DNA from: a virus
DNA: 30,300 nucleotides
IMG/VR virus record: IMGVR_UViG_3300027734_000231
Span: 1 to 30,300 of that record
Strand: one strand, 5' to 3'
Shown here piece after piece: positions 15,076 to 22,102 of the stretch. The notes below the pieces were generated by a model. The model saw nothing but the letters and a program-made list of their open reading frames with translations. It did not search any database and had not been told where the DNA came from. The position numbers and the translations under genes were made by a program. Position 1 is the stretch's first letter, and the number at the start of each line of letters is the position of its first letter.

Positions 15076-17499
15076 ATGGCAAAGACAAAGATTAGTGAAT
15101 TTAGCGCAACCCCTGCTAATAACACAGACATAGATTCTATTAACATTGCTGAAGGGTGTGCGCCTTCTGGCATTAACGATGCTATCCGTGAGTTGATGAG
15201 CCAACTGAAGGACTTTCAGACAGGCGCACAAGGTGACTCGTTTAACGGCCCTATCGGTTCATCTACGGCTGCTGCTGGTGCGTTTACCACTCTGTCAGCA
15301 TCCTCAACAGTATCGGGTACAGGCTTTTCTACTTACCTAGCAAGCCCTCCTGCTATTGGTGGAACTGCACCTGCTGCTGGTGCTTTCACTACTCTAAGTG
15401 CATCTAGCACTTTAGGCGTTACTGGTGTGGCGACATTAGGCGCAGGTGCTATCTTGAATACACCCGCATCTGTGACGCTAACAAACGCTACAGGTCTTCC
15501 TATTGCTACAGGTGTATCAGGTCTAGGAACTGGTGTAGCAACCTTTCTAGCCACTCCTAATTCAGCTAATCTACGTTCTGCTTTAACTGATGAAACAGGA
15601 ACAGGCTCTGCTGTCTTTGCGACTTCTCCGACATTGGTAACACCAGTATTGGGAACTCCAACAAGCGCAACATTGACTAATGCAACTGGTTTGCCTTTGA
15701 CAACTGGTGTGACAGGAACTTTACCTATTGCCAATGGCGGTACAAACCTAACATCATTCACATCAGGCGGTGTGGTTTACGCATCTAGTTCTAGTGCATT
15801 GGCTACTGGCTCTGGGTTGACTTATGACGGAAGTAACTTGAGTGTAGGTAGAAAAATCAATCTTAATGTTGATGGAGTTGCTACTTCTGGTTTTTACAAT
15901 GGTGTGGCTATTAGTGGGTACGATGCTTTGGGTTGGAGTGGTTCTAGCACTTTGGCTTTGGGTGGCTATCGAGCATCACAATGGACTCAACTTGATTTTT
16001 ACACGGCAGGTTCACTAAGAGCCACCATTAGTTCCGCAGGTGATGTAGGTATTGGTACAAGTTCGCCTATATCAAAGTTGACTGTATTAGGTGCTGGAAC
16101 TATCAATGCGCCTGAAACCACTACAACAGGCAGTAACATCCAAACCGCAAGTTATGGAATTACTACAAGAACAGGCAATTTGGAGCTTGGTGCAACTGAT
16201 GCCTTAGCCGCAAACATTGGTGGGTCACTTACTTTTTCTGCTAGATATTCAGGCACAAATGCCAGTTGGGTTACAGGAAAAATTGGTGCATATAGAGATA
16301 CAGCAACAAGTGGAGTGGCTTCTTCTTATCTTGCGTTTGCGACTACAACAGGTGCAGGCGACTTAACAGAGCGTTTAAGGCTAGATACCTCAGGCAATCT
16401 AGGCTTGGGAGTTACTCCGACAGGCACAAGTGGTTTGGGGTCAAACAGAACTCTTGAAATAGGTGGCACAAGCGTTCCGTCTTTAGTGCTTAGACCATCT
16501 GGCTCAACTAGCGAACACACAATTGGTGGCGCAGGGGATGGTATGTTAATAAATTCGGCTGGTGCTGCTACTGCGTCTAATAACACCATACGTTTCTTTA
16601 CTTCAAATACTAATTCATCTACTACAGCAATAGCCGAACGAGCCAGAATAACGTCAGCGGGTGACTTGCTTGTGGGGACAACTGCAAGCGGTTACGGCAA
16701 ATTAACAGTAGTAAATCCTACAGGTGTTAGCGCATTTTTCTCTAATTCTACTTATCTTGACCAATATTTAAAGTTTACAGAAGGTACTGGTTACACCATT
16801 GAAGCAAACTATGGTTTAAATTTTAATGTAAACACTTTAAATGCCGCATACCCAATGAAGTTTTCAATGGGTGGCACAGAACGAGCCAGAATAACCTCTG
16901 GTGGTTACTTTAAAGCAAGCAATGGTGGTAGTTATTTTGATAGTGCTGCAAATTATCATGAGTTGCGTGTAACATCAAATACAGGCGATTGGGCTACAGT
17001 TATTTCTCATGCAGGTGCAACTGCAAGTGCTCAATATGGATTAAGAATTGATTTGGCAGGCGACCCCAATGGAACTTCTCCCGAAATGTTGTATTGCTCT
17101 GGTGCAAGCAATTTAAGAATGAATGTTAGGTCAAATGGTGGCATTGCAAACTACTCGGCAAACAATGTAAATCTTTCTGACCGCAGAGAGAAAACAAACT
17201 TTGCACCTGCTACTTCTTATCTTGACAAAATTTGTGCAATTCCTGTTCAGACCTTTAACTACATTGACCAAAACATCGAACAAGATGGCGGTCTTACTTT
17301 AGGTGTCATTGCACAAGATGTTCAAGCCGTTGCACCTGAGTTAGTTATGGAAAGCAACTGGGCAAGCAAAGACGAAGAACCCAAGATGCGTTTGTCAATC
17401 TATCAGACCGACTTGCAATATGCGCTGATGAAGTGCATTCAAGAACAACAAGCAATCATTGACTCACTCAAGGCACGACTTGATGCCGCTAATCTTTGA
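15076..17499 (+). CDS. Tail fiber with C-terminal S74 intramolecular chaperone
   Basis: An 807-residue receptor-binding fiber. Residues 1-52 (KISEFSATPANNTDIDSINI, NDAIRELMSQLKDFQTGA) are a widespread fiber anchor. Residues ~55-240 are Ala/Thr/Ser/Gly-rich beta repeats (TSPTLVTPVLGTPTSATLTN, GLPLTTGVTG, LPIANGGT). The central part has recurring beta modules such as RATISSAGDVGIGTSSP, LRLDTSGNLGLGVTP and ERARITSAGDLLVG. The last 107 residues form a peptidase S74 domain: LSDRREK supplies Ser701 and Lys706, the spacing of the known Ser-Lys dyad, and LGVIAQDVQAVAPELV and QTDLQYALMKCIQEQQAI follow. This domain trimerises the fiber and then cuts itself off before Ser701/Asp702. The mature fiber would be ~700 residues. 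Confidence 0.9.
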   Translation: MAKTKISEFSATPANNTDIDSINIAEGCAPSGINDAIRELMSQLKDFQTGAQGDSFNGPIGSSTAAAGAFTTLSASSTVSGTGFSTYLASPPAIGGTAPAAGAFTTLSASSTLGVTGVATLGAGAILNTPASVTLTNATGLPIATGVSGLGTGVATFLATPNSANLRSALTDETGTGSAVFATSPTLVTPVLGTPTSATLTNATGLPLTTGVTGTLPIANGGTNLTSFTSGGVVYASSSSALATGSGLTYDGSNLSVGRKINLNVDGVATSGFYNGVAISGYDALGWSGSSTLALGGYRASQWTQLDFYTAGSLRATISSAGDVGIGTSSPISKLTVLGAGTINAPETTTTGSNIQTASYGITTRTGNLELGATDALAANIGGSLTFSARYSGTNASWVTGKIGAYRDTATSGVASSYLAFATTTGAGDLTERLRLDTSGNLGLGVTPTGTSGLGSNRTLEIGGTSVPSLVLRPSGSTSEHTIGGAGDGMLINSAGAATASNNTIRFFTSNTNSSTTAIAERARITSAGDLLVGTTASGYGKLTVVNPTGVSAFFSNSTYLDQYLKFTEGTGYTIEANYGLNFNVNTLNAAYPMKFSMGGTERARITSGGYFKASNGGSYFDSAANYHELRVTSNTGDWATVISHAGATASAQYGLRIDLAGDPNGTSPEMLYCSGASNLRMNVRSNGGIANYSANNVNLSDRREKTNFAPATSYLDKICAIPVQTFNYIDQNIEQDGGLTLGVIAQDVQAVAPELVMESNWASKDEEPKMRLSIYQTDLQYALMKCIQEQQAIIDSLKARLDAANL

Positions 17500-17509
17500 A
17501 AGGTAAATT

Positions 17510-17815
17510 ATGACTACGACAACAACTTGGCAGGTAACCCAGACCGACTATTTGGTTTCTGATGGCTTCATCACCACAGCCCACTGGACTGCAACAGCCG
17601 TAGATGGAGACTACACAGCCTCTATCTATTCAACTTGCTCATGGGCTGATGGCACACCAACGATTCCCTATGCAGACCTGACACAAGAAACTGTGCTTGG
17701 ATGGGTGTGGGCTAATGGTGTTGACAAACAAGCCACTGAAGATGCTCTGGCGGCTAATATTGCTTTGCAGAAGAACCCTGTTACTGCTACTGGCACACCT
17801 TGGAGTCAAGCATGA
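17510..17815 (+). CDS. Small conserved protein after the fiber gene
   Basis: A 101-residue protein (TWQVTQTDYLVSDGF, AVDGDYTASIYSTCSW, TQETVLGWVWANGVDKQATEDALAANI). This pattern is found next to tail-fiber genes in many phages; its role is not established, perhaps in fiber assembly or as a minor tail part. AAAGG lies 7 nt upstream of the ATG. Its stop overlaps the next start (ATGA), linking it to the following 48-residue gene. Confidence 0.65.
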   Translation: MTTTTTWQVTQTDYLVSDGFITTAHWTATAVDGDYTASIYSTCSWADGTPTIPYADLTQETVLGWVWANGVDKQATEDALAANIALQKNPVTATGTPWSQA

Positions 17816-17958
17816 AATTAGAGTTAGACGTTAACGAGATTAACTTTGTATTGCAGACCCTTGGTGAATTGCCAAGCAAATCTGGTGTATGGCCTCTGAT
17901 TCTTAAAATCAAAGAGCAAGCAGAAACTCAGTTACCTAAAGACGCACCAACGGAGTGA
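17812..17958 (+). CDS. Very small conserved protein (48 aa)
   Basis: MKLELDVNEINFVLQTLGEL...PLILKIKEQAETQLPK... is an amphipathic helical protein. It overlaps the upstream gene by ATGA, uses ordinary codons and leaves its GGAG for the next gene inside its own end. Proteins with the L-E-L-D-V/I-N-E-x-N-x-V-L-x-x-L-G pattern are frequent next to phage fiber genes. The function is unknown. The tight coupling on both sides and the sequence character make it a real gene. Confidence 0.65.
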   Translation: MKLELDVNEINFVLQTLGELPSKSGVWPLILKIKEQAETQLPKDAPTE

Positions 17959-17961
17959 GTA

Positions 17962-18183
17962 ATGGAAGTCACCCACAAGCAAATCTACGACAGGCTCGTT
18001 GAAGTAGAGACTAAGGTAGATAGCATAGACAAGAACACTAAAGGGCTTGTAGAGGCTTTTGATGCCTTGCAGGGTGCTTTTAAAGTCTTGGGATGGATAG
18101 CCTCTGCTGCCAAGCCTATTCTATGGGTGGCTGGTCTAATCATGGCGGCTGGTGCTGTTTGGCAGACTTGGATTAAAAAATGA
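17962..18183 (+). CDS. Holin-like membrane protein (XhlA-type)
   Basis: A 73-residue protein. Residues 1-45 form a polar coiled coil (IYDRLVEVETKVDSIDKNTK) and residues ~46-70 are one transmembrane segment (WIASAAKPILWVAGLIMAAGA) with a short basic tail. A coiled coil plus one C-terminal membrane helix is the form of XhlA-type hemolysin/holin accessory proteins. GGAG lies 6 nt upstream. First of a run of membrane genes leading to a lysozyme, it is likely part of the lysis cassette. Confidence 0.6.
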   Translation: MEVTHKQIYDRLVEVETKVDSIDKNTKGLVEAFDALQGAFKVLGWIASAAKPILWVAGLIMAAGAVWQTWIKK

Positions 18184-18272
18184 TGGATTGGCTAGAAGCT
18201 ATTGTGGCTCTAGCCTTTTTGTTTTGCTTTGTCATGTTCTGTAGTCATGTCATTCTTTGGGCAATGCCGTGA
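18180..18272 (+). CDS. 30-residue single-pass membrane peptide
   Basis: The frame begins MMDWLEAIVALAFLFCFVMF and ends ...ILWAMP. Most of it is a single transmembrane segment with two Cys. It starts in the stop of the previous gene (ATGA) and ends overlapping the GTG of the next (GTGA), so it lies in an unbroken coupled chain. Such micro-membrane proteins are common in lysis regions, as holin or antiholin parts. No homolog is recognised, and the function is open. Confidence 0.5.
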   Translation: MMDWLEAIVALAFLFCFVMFCSHVILWAMP

Positions 18273-18556
18273 GATGGCTACTAGCACTTGTTTTAACTCT
18301 AGCACTTCACTCCACAGGAAAAGACTTGTGCAGTGTCAGGGAGTTTTGGTCAATTGCTTATACCATTCACAACCCTTCAGAAAGACATCAGCAACTCTCA
18401 ATGTGGCTGACAAACAATGCTAGGTTTTGTAGAAGTCAAGATTTCGTGGTGATTTGGAACAACCTACCAGTATGGGCTGGAACAGCAGATTCAGCAGAAA
18501 TAAGAAGCAAAGTTATTCATGGATACAAAGAAGCAATTGAGCGTGAGAAGAAATGA
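18269..18556 (+). CDS. Small exported protein of the lysis region
   Basis: A 95-residue protein when read from the GTG at 18269, which overlaps the upstream stop (GTGA). A TTG at 18257 is a less likely start. Residues 1-15 (MRWLLALVLTLALHS) form a signal peptide or membrane anchor. The rest is a soluble domain with Cys21 and Cys54, perhaps disulfide-bonded in the periplasm, and Trp-rich segments (VREFWSIAYTIHNPSERHQQ, FVVIWNNLPVWAG). There is no lipobox, so this is not a plain Rz1. It may be a spanin-like or envelope protein; that is a guess from place and signal sequence. Confidence 0.55.
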   Translation: MRWLLALVLTLALHSTGKDLCSVREFWSIAYTIHNPSERHQQLSMWLTNNARFCRSQDFVVIWNNLPVWAGTADSAEIRSKVIHGYKEAIEREKK

Positions 18557-18786
18557 TTATCCCAAGCAAGTGGTATCCGATGGTTCAGCCAAGATACGAT
18601 TTTCAGACTGTTGTTTTTGATAAAGCTGCTGAGAAAGTAGATGATGACTACAGACTAGCAATGAAGGCTCACAAGATTGAGTTAGTAATAGCAGAATTAG
18701 AAGTGGAACTGTATAACAAGAAGGCTTGGGTCAACCAGTTAGAGTTGGCAATGTTTAAAACTCGCAGATTAGACTTGTACGCATAA
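18553..18786 (+). CDS. Hypothetical protein
   Basis: A 77-residue soluble helical protein (QTVVFDKAAEKVDDDYRLAM, LVIAELEVELYNKKAWVNQL) that overlaps the preceding gene by ATGA. The predicted helical C-terminal half could be a coiled coil. No domain is recognised. It lies inside the lysis cassette but has no membrane segment. Confidence 0.55.
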   Translation: MIIPSKWYPMVQPRYDFQTVVFDKAAEKVDDDYRLAMKAHKIELVIAELEVELYNKKAWVNQLELAMFKTRRLDLYA

Positions 18787-18794
18787 GGATAAAA

Positions 18795-19055
18795 ATGGAA
18801 CATAACCAAGATGTCGTGGGTAAATTAACCTATTCTGTAACCTTAATGGTTGCTTCAACTCTTTGTTTATCAGTGCTTGGCATGGTTGCGGCTTTCCTAC
18901 TTGGCTTATGGGCTAAGGAAGTTGACAATGGCGAAATCTTTTCCATGCTTCACCCTGCTTTCCAAACCATCATTGGTGGCTTTATTGGCCTCTTGGCGGG
19001 TGTCAAACTTTCTCATGGTGATAGTCACCATAAATGCAAACATTGTGAGGACTAA
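18795..19055 (+). CDS. Two-TM holin-like protein with His/Cys-rich tail
   Basis: An 86-residue protein with two transmembrane segments (about residues 13-39 and 52-71) and short polar ends, the class II holin form. The tail HGDSHHKCKHCED carries His74, His78, His79, Cys81, His83 and Cys84, a possible metal- or redox-sensitive element. AAGGA precedes the ATG by 5 nt. It lies 2 nt before a second holin candidate. It may be the holin, an antiholin or a small inner-membrane protein. Confidence 0.6.
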   Translation: MEHNQDVVGKLTYSVTLMVASTLCLSVLGMVAAFLLGLWAKEVDNGEIFSMLHPAFQTIIGGFIGLLAGVKLSHGDSHHKCKHCED

Positions 19056-19057
19056 TC

Positions 19058-19552
19058 ATGCTTGATATTCTTTCTGGTGGACTACTAGGCTCTATCTTTG
19101 GTGGCATCTTTAGGATGGCCCCAGAAGTCTTAAAGTGGTTGGATAAGAAAAATGAACGCCAACATGAACTCAATATGTTCAAGTTCCAATGCGACTTGGA
19201 GGCTCAACGTGGTCAGCAGAAGTTAGCTGAGATTGGCGCACAAAGAGAAGCTGCTATTGACGTAGGTGTGATGGATGCTTTCAACAACGCCATTACACAG
19301 CAAGCAGAGATGGTTAAAGCCGCTGGTGGATGGGTAGCCTCACTTTCTGCTTCTGTACGTCCTGTGGTCACCTATTGGGTTTTGTTTGTTTGGTCATTTA
19401 TCCATGTTTGGTTTGCATGGAACGCTTGGTTAGCGGGTGCGCCAGCTACTGAAGTTTTCAAAACAATGATGACTCCAGACTTTTCTGCTTTGCTCTCAGG
19501 AACTATTAACTATTGGTTTCTTGATAGAACTCTGTCTAAGCGTGGCATATGA
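19058..19552 (+). CDS. Holin, GTA_holin_3TM-like
   Basis: A 164-residue protein. The N-terminal hydrophobic part is SGGLLGSIFGGIFRMAPEVL. A charged coiled coil (KKNERQHELNMFKFQCDLEA...) spans residues ~30-75. Two membrane segments follow: SVRPVVTYWVLFVWSFIHVW and, near the end, SALLSGTINYWFLDRTLSKR. The 'RPVVTYW ... GTINYWFLDRTL' pattern matches the 3-TM holins first described in gene transfer agents. It should open the inner membrane for the lysozyme encoded next door, whose ATG overlaps its stop. Confidence 0.75.
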   Translation: MLDILSGGLLGSIFGGIFRMAPEVLKWLDKKNERQHELNMFKFQCDLEAQRGQQKLAEIGAQREAAIDVGVMDAFNNAITQQAEMVKAAGGWVASLSASVRPVVTYWVLFVWSFIHVWFAWNAWLAGAPATEVFKTMMTPDFSALLSGTINYWFLDRTLSKRGI

Positions 19553-19992
19553 ACTTAGAACTGGCTGCATCTTTATGTAAGCAGTTTGAGGGGTTTAGAA
19601 GTAAACCCTACCTTTGCCCTGCTAACGTAGCTACGATTGGTTATGGCTCTACCTACTATGCTGATGGGCGTAAAGTTACCCTTCAAGATAGTCCCATAGG
19701 TGAAGACGTAGCCAATGCTTTGCTTATGCACGAGTTAGAACATACATACTTACAGGGTGTTCTAAGGAACTGCCCTATCCTTATGACAGATGAAAAGAAG
19801 TGCAATGCTATTGTGGACTTTTGCTATAACTTAGGTATTGGCAGACTCCAGACCTCTACTCTCAAGCGGAAAATCAATGCCCAAGATTGGGAAGGCGCAA
19901 AAGAACAACTGATGCTGTGGAATAAAGGCGGTGGTAAAGTTCTAGCAGGTCTGACAAAGCGCAGAGTTGCTGAGTGTGCCTTGTTAAATTAA
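19549..19992 (+). CDS. Endolysin, GH24 lysozyme
   Basis: A 147-residue peptidoglycan muramidase. The catalytic set Glu14-(8)-Cys23-(5)-Thr29 is exact for the 'E-8aa-D/C-5aa-T' lysozyme family, with the block QFEGFRSKPYLCPANVATIG and YGST after it. DFCYNLGIGRLQTSTL and LAGLTKRRVAECALL are the usual downstream family parts. There is no signal or SAR helix, so it stays in the cytoplasm until the holin fires. The start overlaps the holin stop (ATGA). Confidence 0.93.
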   Translation: MNLELAASLCKQFEGFRSKPYLCPANVATIGYGSTYYADGRKVTLQDSPIGEDVANALLMHELEHTYLQGVLRNCPILMTDEKKCNAIVDFCYNLGIGRLQTSTLKRKINAQDWEGAKEQLMLWNKGGGKVLAGLTKRRVAECALLN

Positions 19993-20022
19993 ATTGTCAT
20001 AAATCTTGTATAAGGTGTTGTA

Positions 20023-20391
20023 ATGCCTAACATTCCTACACCAGAAGATGCCATACACTTCGCACAAAGTGTAAAAAAATGGCAGCAAGTGCTAAGTCTT
20101 GGTGATTGGAGAATTGAGAAGGGCATGAAGCCAGCTAAAGCGGCTATGGCATCTGTTGAGTTTACCCCTGCTGCAAGGCTTGCTGTTTATCGACTTGGAG
20201 ACTTTGGTGCTGAAAAAATAACACCTGATTCGTTAGACAGAACTGCTTTACATGAGTTGCTTCACATTTTTCTGCATGACTTGATGTGTGTAGCTACAGA
20301 CCCTAAGTCTTCTGATGAGGAAAAAGAGATGCAAGAGCATAGAGTTATCAATCTGCTAGAAAACTTACTCTCTAAGGATTCCAATGGGTAG
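20023..20391 (+). CDS. HExxH metallopeptidase-like protein
   Basis: A 122-residue protein with DRTALHELLHIFLHDLM (HELLH at 77-81), a zinc-binding HExxH with the catalytic Glu between the histidines. Glu105-His106 in MQEHRVINLLENLL could be the third ligand. The small size and YRLGDFGAE segment resemble SprT-like/phage-encoded minimal zincins. No signal peptide is present, so it acts in the cytoplasm or virion if active. Its end overlaps the phosphoesterase start by 8 nt, implying joint translation. The substrate is unknown. Confidence 0.68.
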   Translation: MPNIPTPEDAIHFAQSVKKWQQVLSLGDWRIEKGMKPAKAAMASVEFTPAARLAVYRLGDFGAEKITPDSLDRTALHELLHIFLHDLMCVATDPKSSDEEKEMQEHRVINLLENLLSKDSNG

Positions 20392-21370
20392 TCATAACGA
20401 AACGTGTAGCGATACCGAGTTTATCCAACTATGGGGTCAACTTCAGTCTGCACAAAAAATAGCTGAGCATCTTGGTATAGCAAATAGAGCAGTTCATTTA
20501 CGCAGAAGGTATATTGAGAAAACATACAATATGGCACTTCATGCAAGTGACCATCGGGGTGTTAAATACGATAAAAACAAACCAAAGTCATTTAGTCCAC
20601 TCAAGCAAATAGAACTTGGCATATTAGACGGAACAGTTATTGTGTTCTCAGATGCTCACTTCATTCCTGCACAGCGTACAACAGCCTTTAAAGGGCTTCT
20701 ATGGGCTATCCAAGAGTTCAAACCCAAGGCGGTGATATGTAACGGAGATGCGTTTGATGGTGCGTCTATAAGCCGACATGACGTAACTGAACAACCAGCG
20801 ACTACTGTTATCCAAGAGTTAAAAGCCTGTCAGGGCGCATTGGGTGAGATTGAGGAAGCCGCTAAAGCAGCGAGGCACAATGTAAAGCTACTGTGGACAT
20901 GGGGCAATCACGATGTTAGGTTTGGCAATCGACTTGCTCAACACGCACCACAGTACAAAGAAGTATTAGGCTTTAAGCTGACAGACCATTTCCTTGATTG
21001 GGATTTCTGTTGGGCGGTATGGCCTACCGAGGATGTGATTATCAAACATCGTTACAAGAATGGAATTCATGCCACTCATACGTCAACCCTCAATGCGGGA
21101 GTTTCAACTGTCTGTGGGCATCTACACGCCTTAAAAGTCACGCCATTCGCAGATTTACGAGGAAATCGTTTTGGGGTCGATTGCGGAACATTGGCTGAAA
21201 TTGATGGCCCTCAATTTACTTATGCTGAACTAAACCCAAGCAATCATAGGTCAGGCTTTGCGGTGCTAAACTTCTTTAATGGCAGACTATTGTGGCCTGA
21301 GTTGGTTCACAAGTTTGACGAAGACCACATAGAGTTCCGTGGAGAAGTCATTGATGTAGGTGCGTTTTGA
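20384..21370 (+). CDS. Calcineurin-like metallophosphoesterase with N-terminal HTH
   Basis: A 328-residue protein. Residues ~10-48 (QLWGQLQSAQKIAEHLGIAN... then RAVHLRRRYIEK) read as a helix-turn-helix. The catalytic domain has all the metallophosphoesterase signatures: FSDAHF (Asp90, His92), ICNGDAFD (Asp122), WTWGNHDVR (Asn175-His176-Asp177), and CGHLHALK (His246, His248). Such enzymes cut phosphodiesters, commonly DNA ends. DNA processing is likely because of the HTH. It follows the metallopeptidase-like gene, with AAGGA 5 nt upstream of the ATG. The position among late genes, away from the replication block, is unusual. Confidence 0.8.
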   Translation: MGSHNETCSDTEFIQLWGQLQSAQKIAEHLGIANRAVHLRRRYIEKTYNMALHASDHRGVKYDKNKPKSFSPLKQIELGILDGTVIVFSDAHFIPAQRTTAFKGLLWAIQEFKPKAVICNGDAFDGASISRHDVTEQPATTVIQELKACQGALGEIEEAAKAARHNVKLLWTWGNHDVRFGNRLAQHAPQYKEVLGFKLTDHFLDWDFCWAVWPTEDVIIKHRYKNGIHATHTSTLNAGVSTVCGHLHALKVTPFADLRGNRFGVDCGTLAEIDGPQFTYAELNPSNHRSGFAVLNFFNGRLLWPELVHKFDEDHIEFRGEVIDVGAF

Positions 21371-21510
21371 GTGCTTGGCTAATCATCTTAACTGGTGCTA
21401 TCTACGCCTATATTGCTGGTGAACAGCTATGGAAAGATAACCCACACATGGCTATCGTGTACGCAGGGTACGCCTTTAGCAATGTGGGGCTTTATCTGTT
21501 GGCAAAGTAG
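21367..21510 (+). CDS. Small conserved membrane protein (47 aa)
   Basis: A TTG start overlaps the previous stop (TTGA) and begins MSAWLIILTGAIYAYIAGEQ. A central polar loop and a second hydrophobic part (AYAGYAFSNVGLYLLAK-like) follow. Two short membrane segments are likely. Small proteins with this WLI-LTG-IY-Y-A-EQ pattern recur in phages with similar late genes. The function is unknown. It is the last + strand gene before convergent genes begin 2 nt later, with no visible terminator between. Confidence 0.6.
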   Translation: MSAWLIILTGAIYAYIAGEQLWKDNPHMAIVYAGYAFSNVGLYLLAK

Positions 21511-21511
21511 C

Positions 21512-21727
21512 TTATTCGCTATCGTCTAGACCAGCAGCAATTACTTCTTCTGCTGCGTCTTCTTCAAACTCATCCTCAAGTTCGTCAATTGCTTCATAGT
21601 CAACCGCCCAACCATGTTCTTCTTGGAACTCGATAAATTCTTGAATGATTTGAATCTTCTCAAAGTCATGGGTTTCAACAACAATTTTCTCACTTCCAAT
21701 CCAACCAAATTCCATTTCGAATTTCAT
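21512..21727 (-). CDS. Small acidic protein
   Basis: A 71-residue protein, last gene of the leftward operon. It begins MKFEMEFGWIGSEKIVVETH and ends in a strongly acidic stretch (DELEDEFEEDAAEEVI...). CTAGGAG lies upstream of its ATG. DNA-mimic proteins that block host nucleases or polymerases are acidic and small like this, but that is only a possibility here. A 67-nt gap with its own weak promoter and operator-like site precedes it, so it may be controlled separately. Confidence 0.6.
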   Translation of the reverse strand: MKFEMEFGWIGSEKIVVETHDFEKIQIIQEFIEFQEEHGWAVDYEAIDELEDEFEEDAAEEVIAAGLDDSE

Positions 21728-21741
21728 AATGTTCTCCTAGC

Positions 21742-21756
21742 GCAACCGATTGTTGC
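21742..21756 (-). promoter_or_regulatory. Weak copy of the TCAACAnnnTGTTGA operator
   Basis: GCAACCGATTGTTGC matches 9 of the 12 fixed positions of the palindrome seen at 24098 and 26986. It lies at or just after the expected transcription start of the acidic-protein gene. It is less sure than the two full copies. Confidence 0.3.
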
Positions 21757-21762
21757 AACCAA

Positions 21763-21791
21763 ATCGTAGAACATCTTTATGTCAAAAACAA
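21763..21791 (-). promoter_or_regulatory. Possible promoter for the acidic-protein gene
   Basis: On the - strand, TTGTTT, a 17-nt spacer and TACGAT could form a promoter. A perfect TTGACA also occurs at 21783-21778 but has no matching -10 box at normal spacing. The evidence is weak. Confidence 0.25.
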
Positions 21792-21794
21792 GAC

Positions 21795-22100
21795 TCAGGG
21801 TTCTTTTTGGAAGACTCCGTTAGGCAATAGTATGCCCTTGCGATTTTTAATCTGGTCATACGCAATTTCCATACATTGTACTAAGTTTATGTCTTGCAGC
21901 ACACAGTAGTTAATAAGGCAGACCATGACATCACCAACAGAATCCACAATAGCATCCTCGTCATGTTTAATCGTGGCATCTGCTAGTTCTCCCATCTCTG
22001 ACATTGCTTTTAGAAGCTGAACTTCTGGTGTGCTGTTAGGAATAATCTTTCTGGCTTCTGACCATTGAATTATTTTCATCTCTATATTTGCGTATGACAT
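21795..22100 (-). CDS. MazG-like nucleotide pyrophosphohydrolase
   Basis: A 101-residue protein when started at MSYANIEMKIIQWSEARKII, with AAAGG upstream; an in-frame earlier start would add 11 residues and overlap the upstream gene. Residues ~32-65 carry the all-alpha NTP-PPase signature: a SEMGELADA helix for the metal-binding Glu residues, and AIVDSVGDVMVCLINYC for the D/E-x-x-D-type helix. The family removes pyrophosphate from NTPs or alarmones; phage copies are thought to alter host nucleotide pools. It lies at the distal end of the recombination operon. Confidence 0.75.
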   Translation of the reverse strand: MSYANIEMKIIQWSEARKIIPNSTPEVQLLKAMSEMGELADATIKHDEDAIVDSVGDVMVCLINYCVLQDINLVQCMEIAYDQIKNRKGILLPNGVFQKEP

Positions 22101-22102
22101 AA

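Noticed and set aside
15333-15761. Long open frame on the - strand inside the tail fiber gene
   Set aside because: It is a mirror of a Thr/Ala/Gly-rich repeat gene, has Val/Pro-biased composition and no ribosome site; shadow of the fiber.
18229-18423. 64-codon + strand frame in the lysis region
   Set aside because: Overlaps the better supported frame at 18269, which has a signal peptide and a coupled start.
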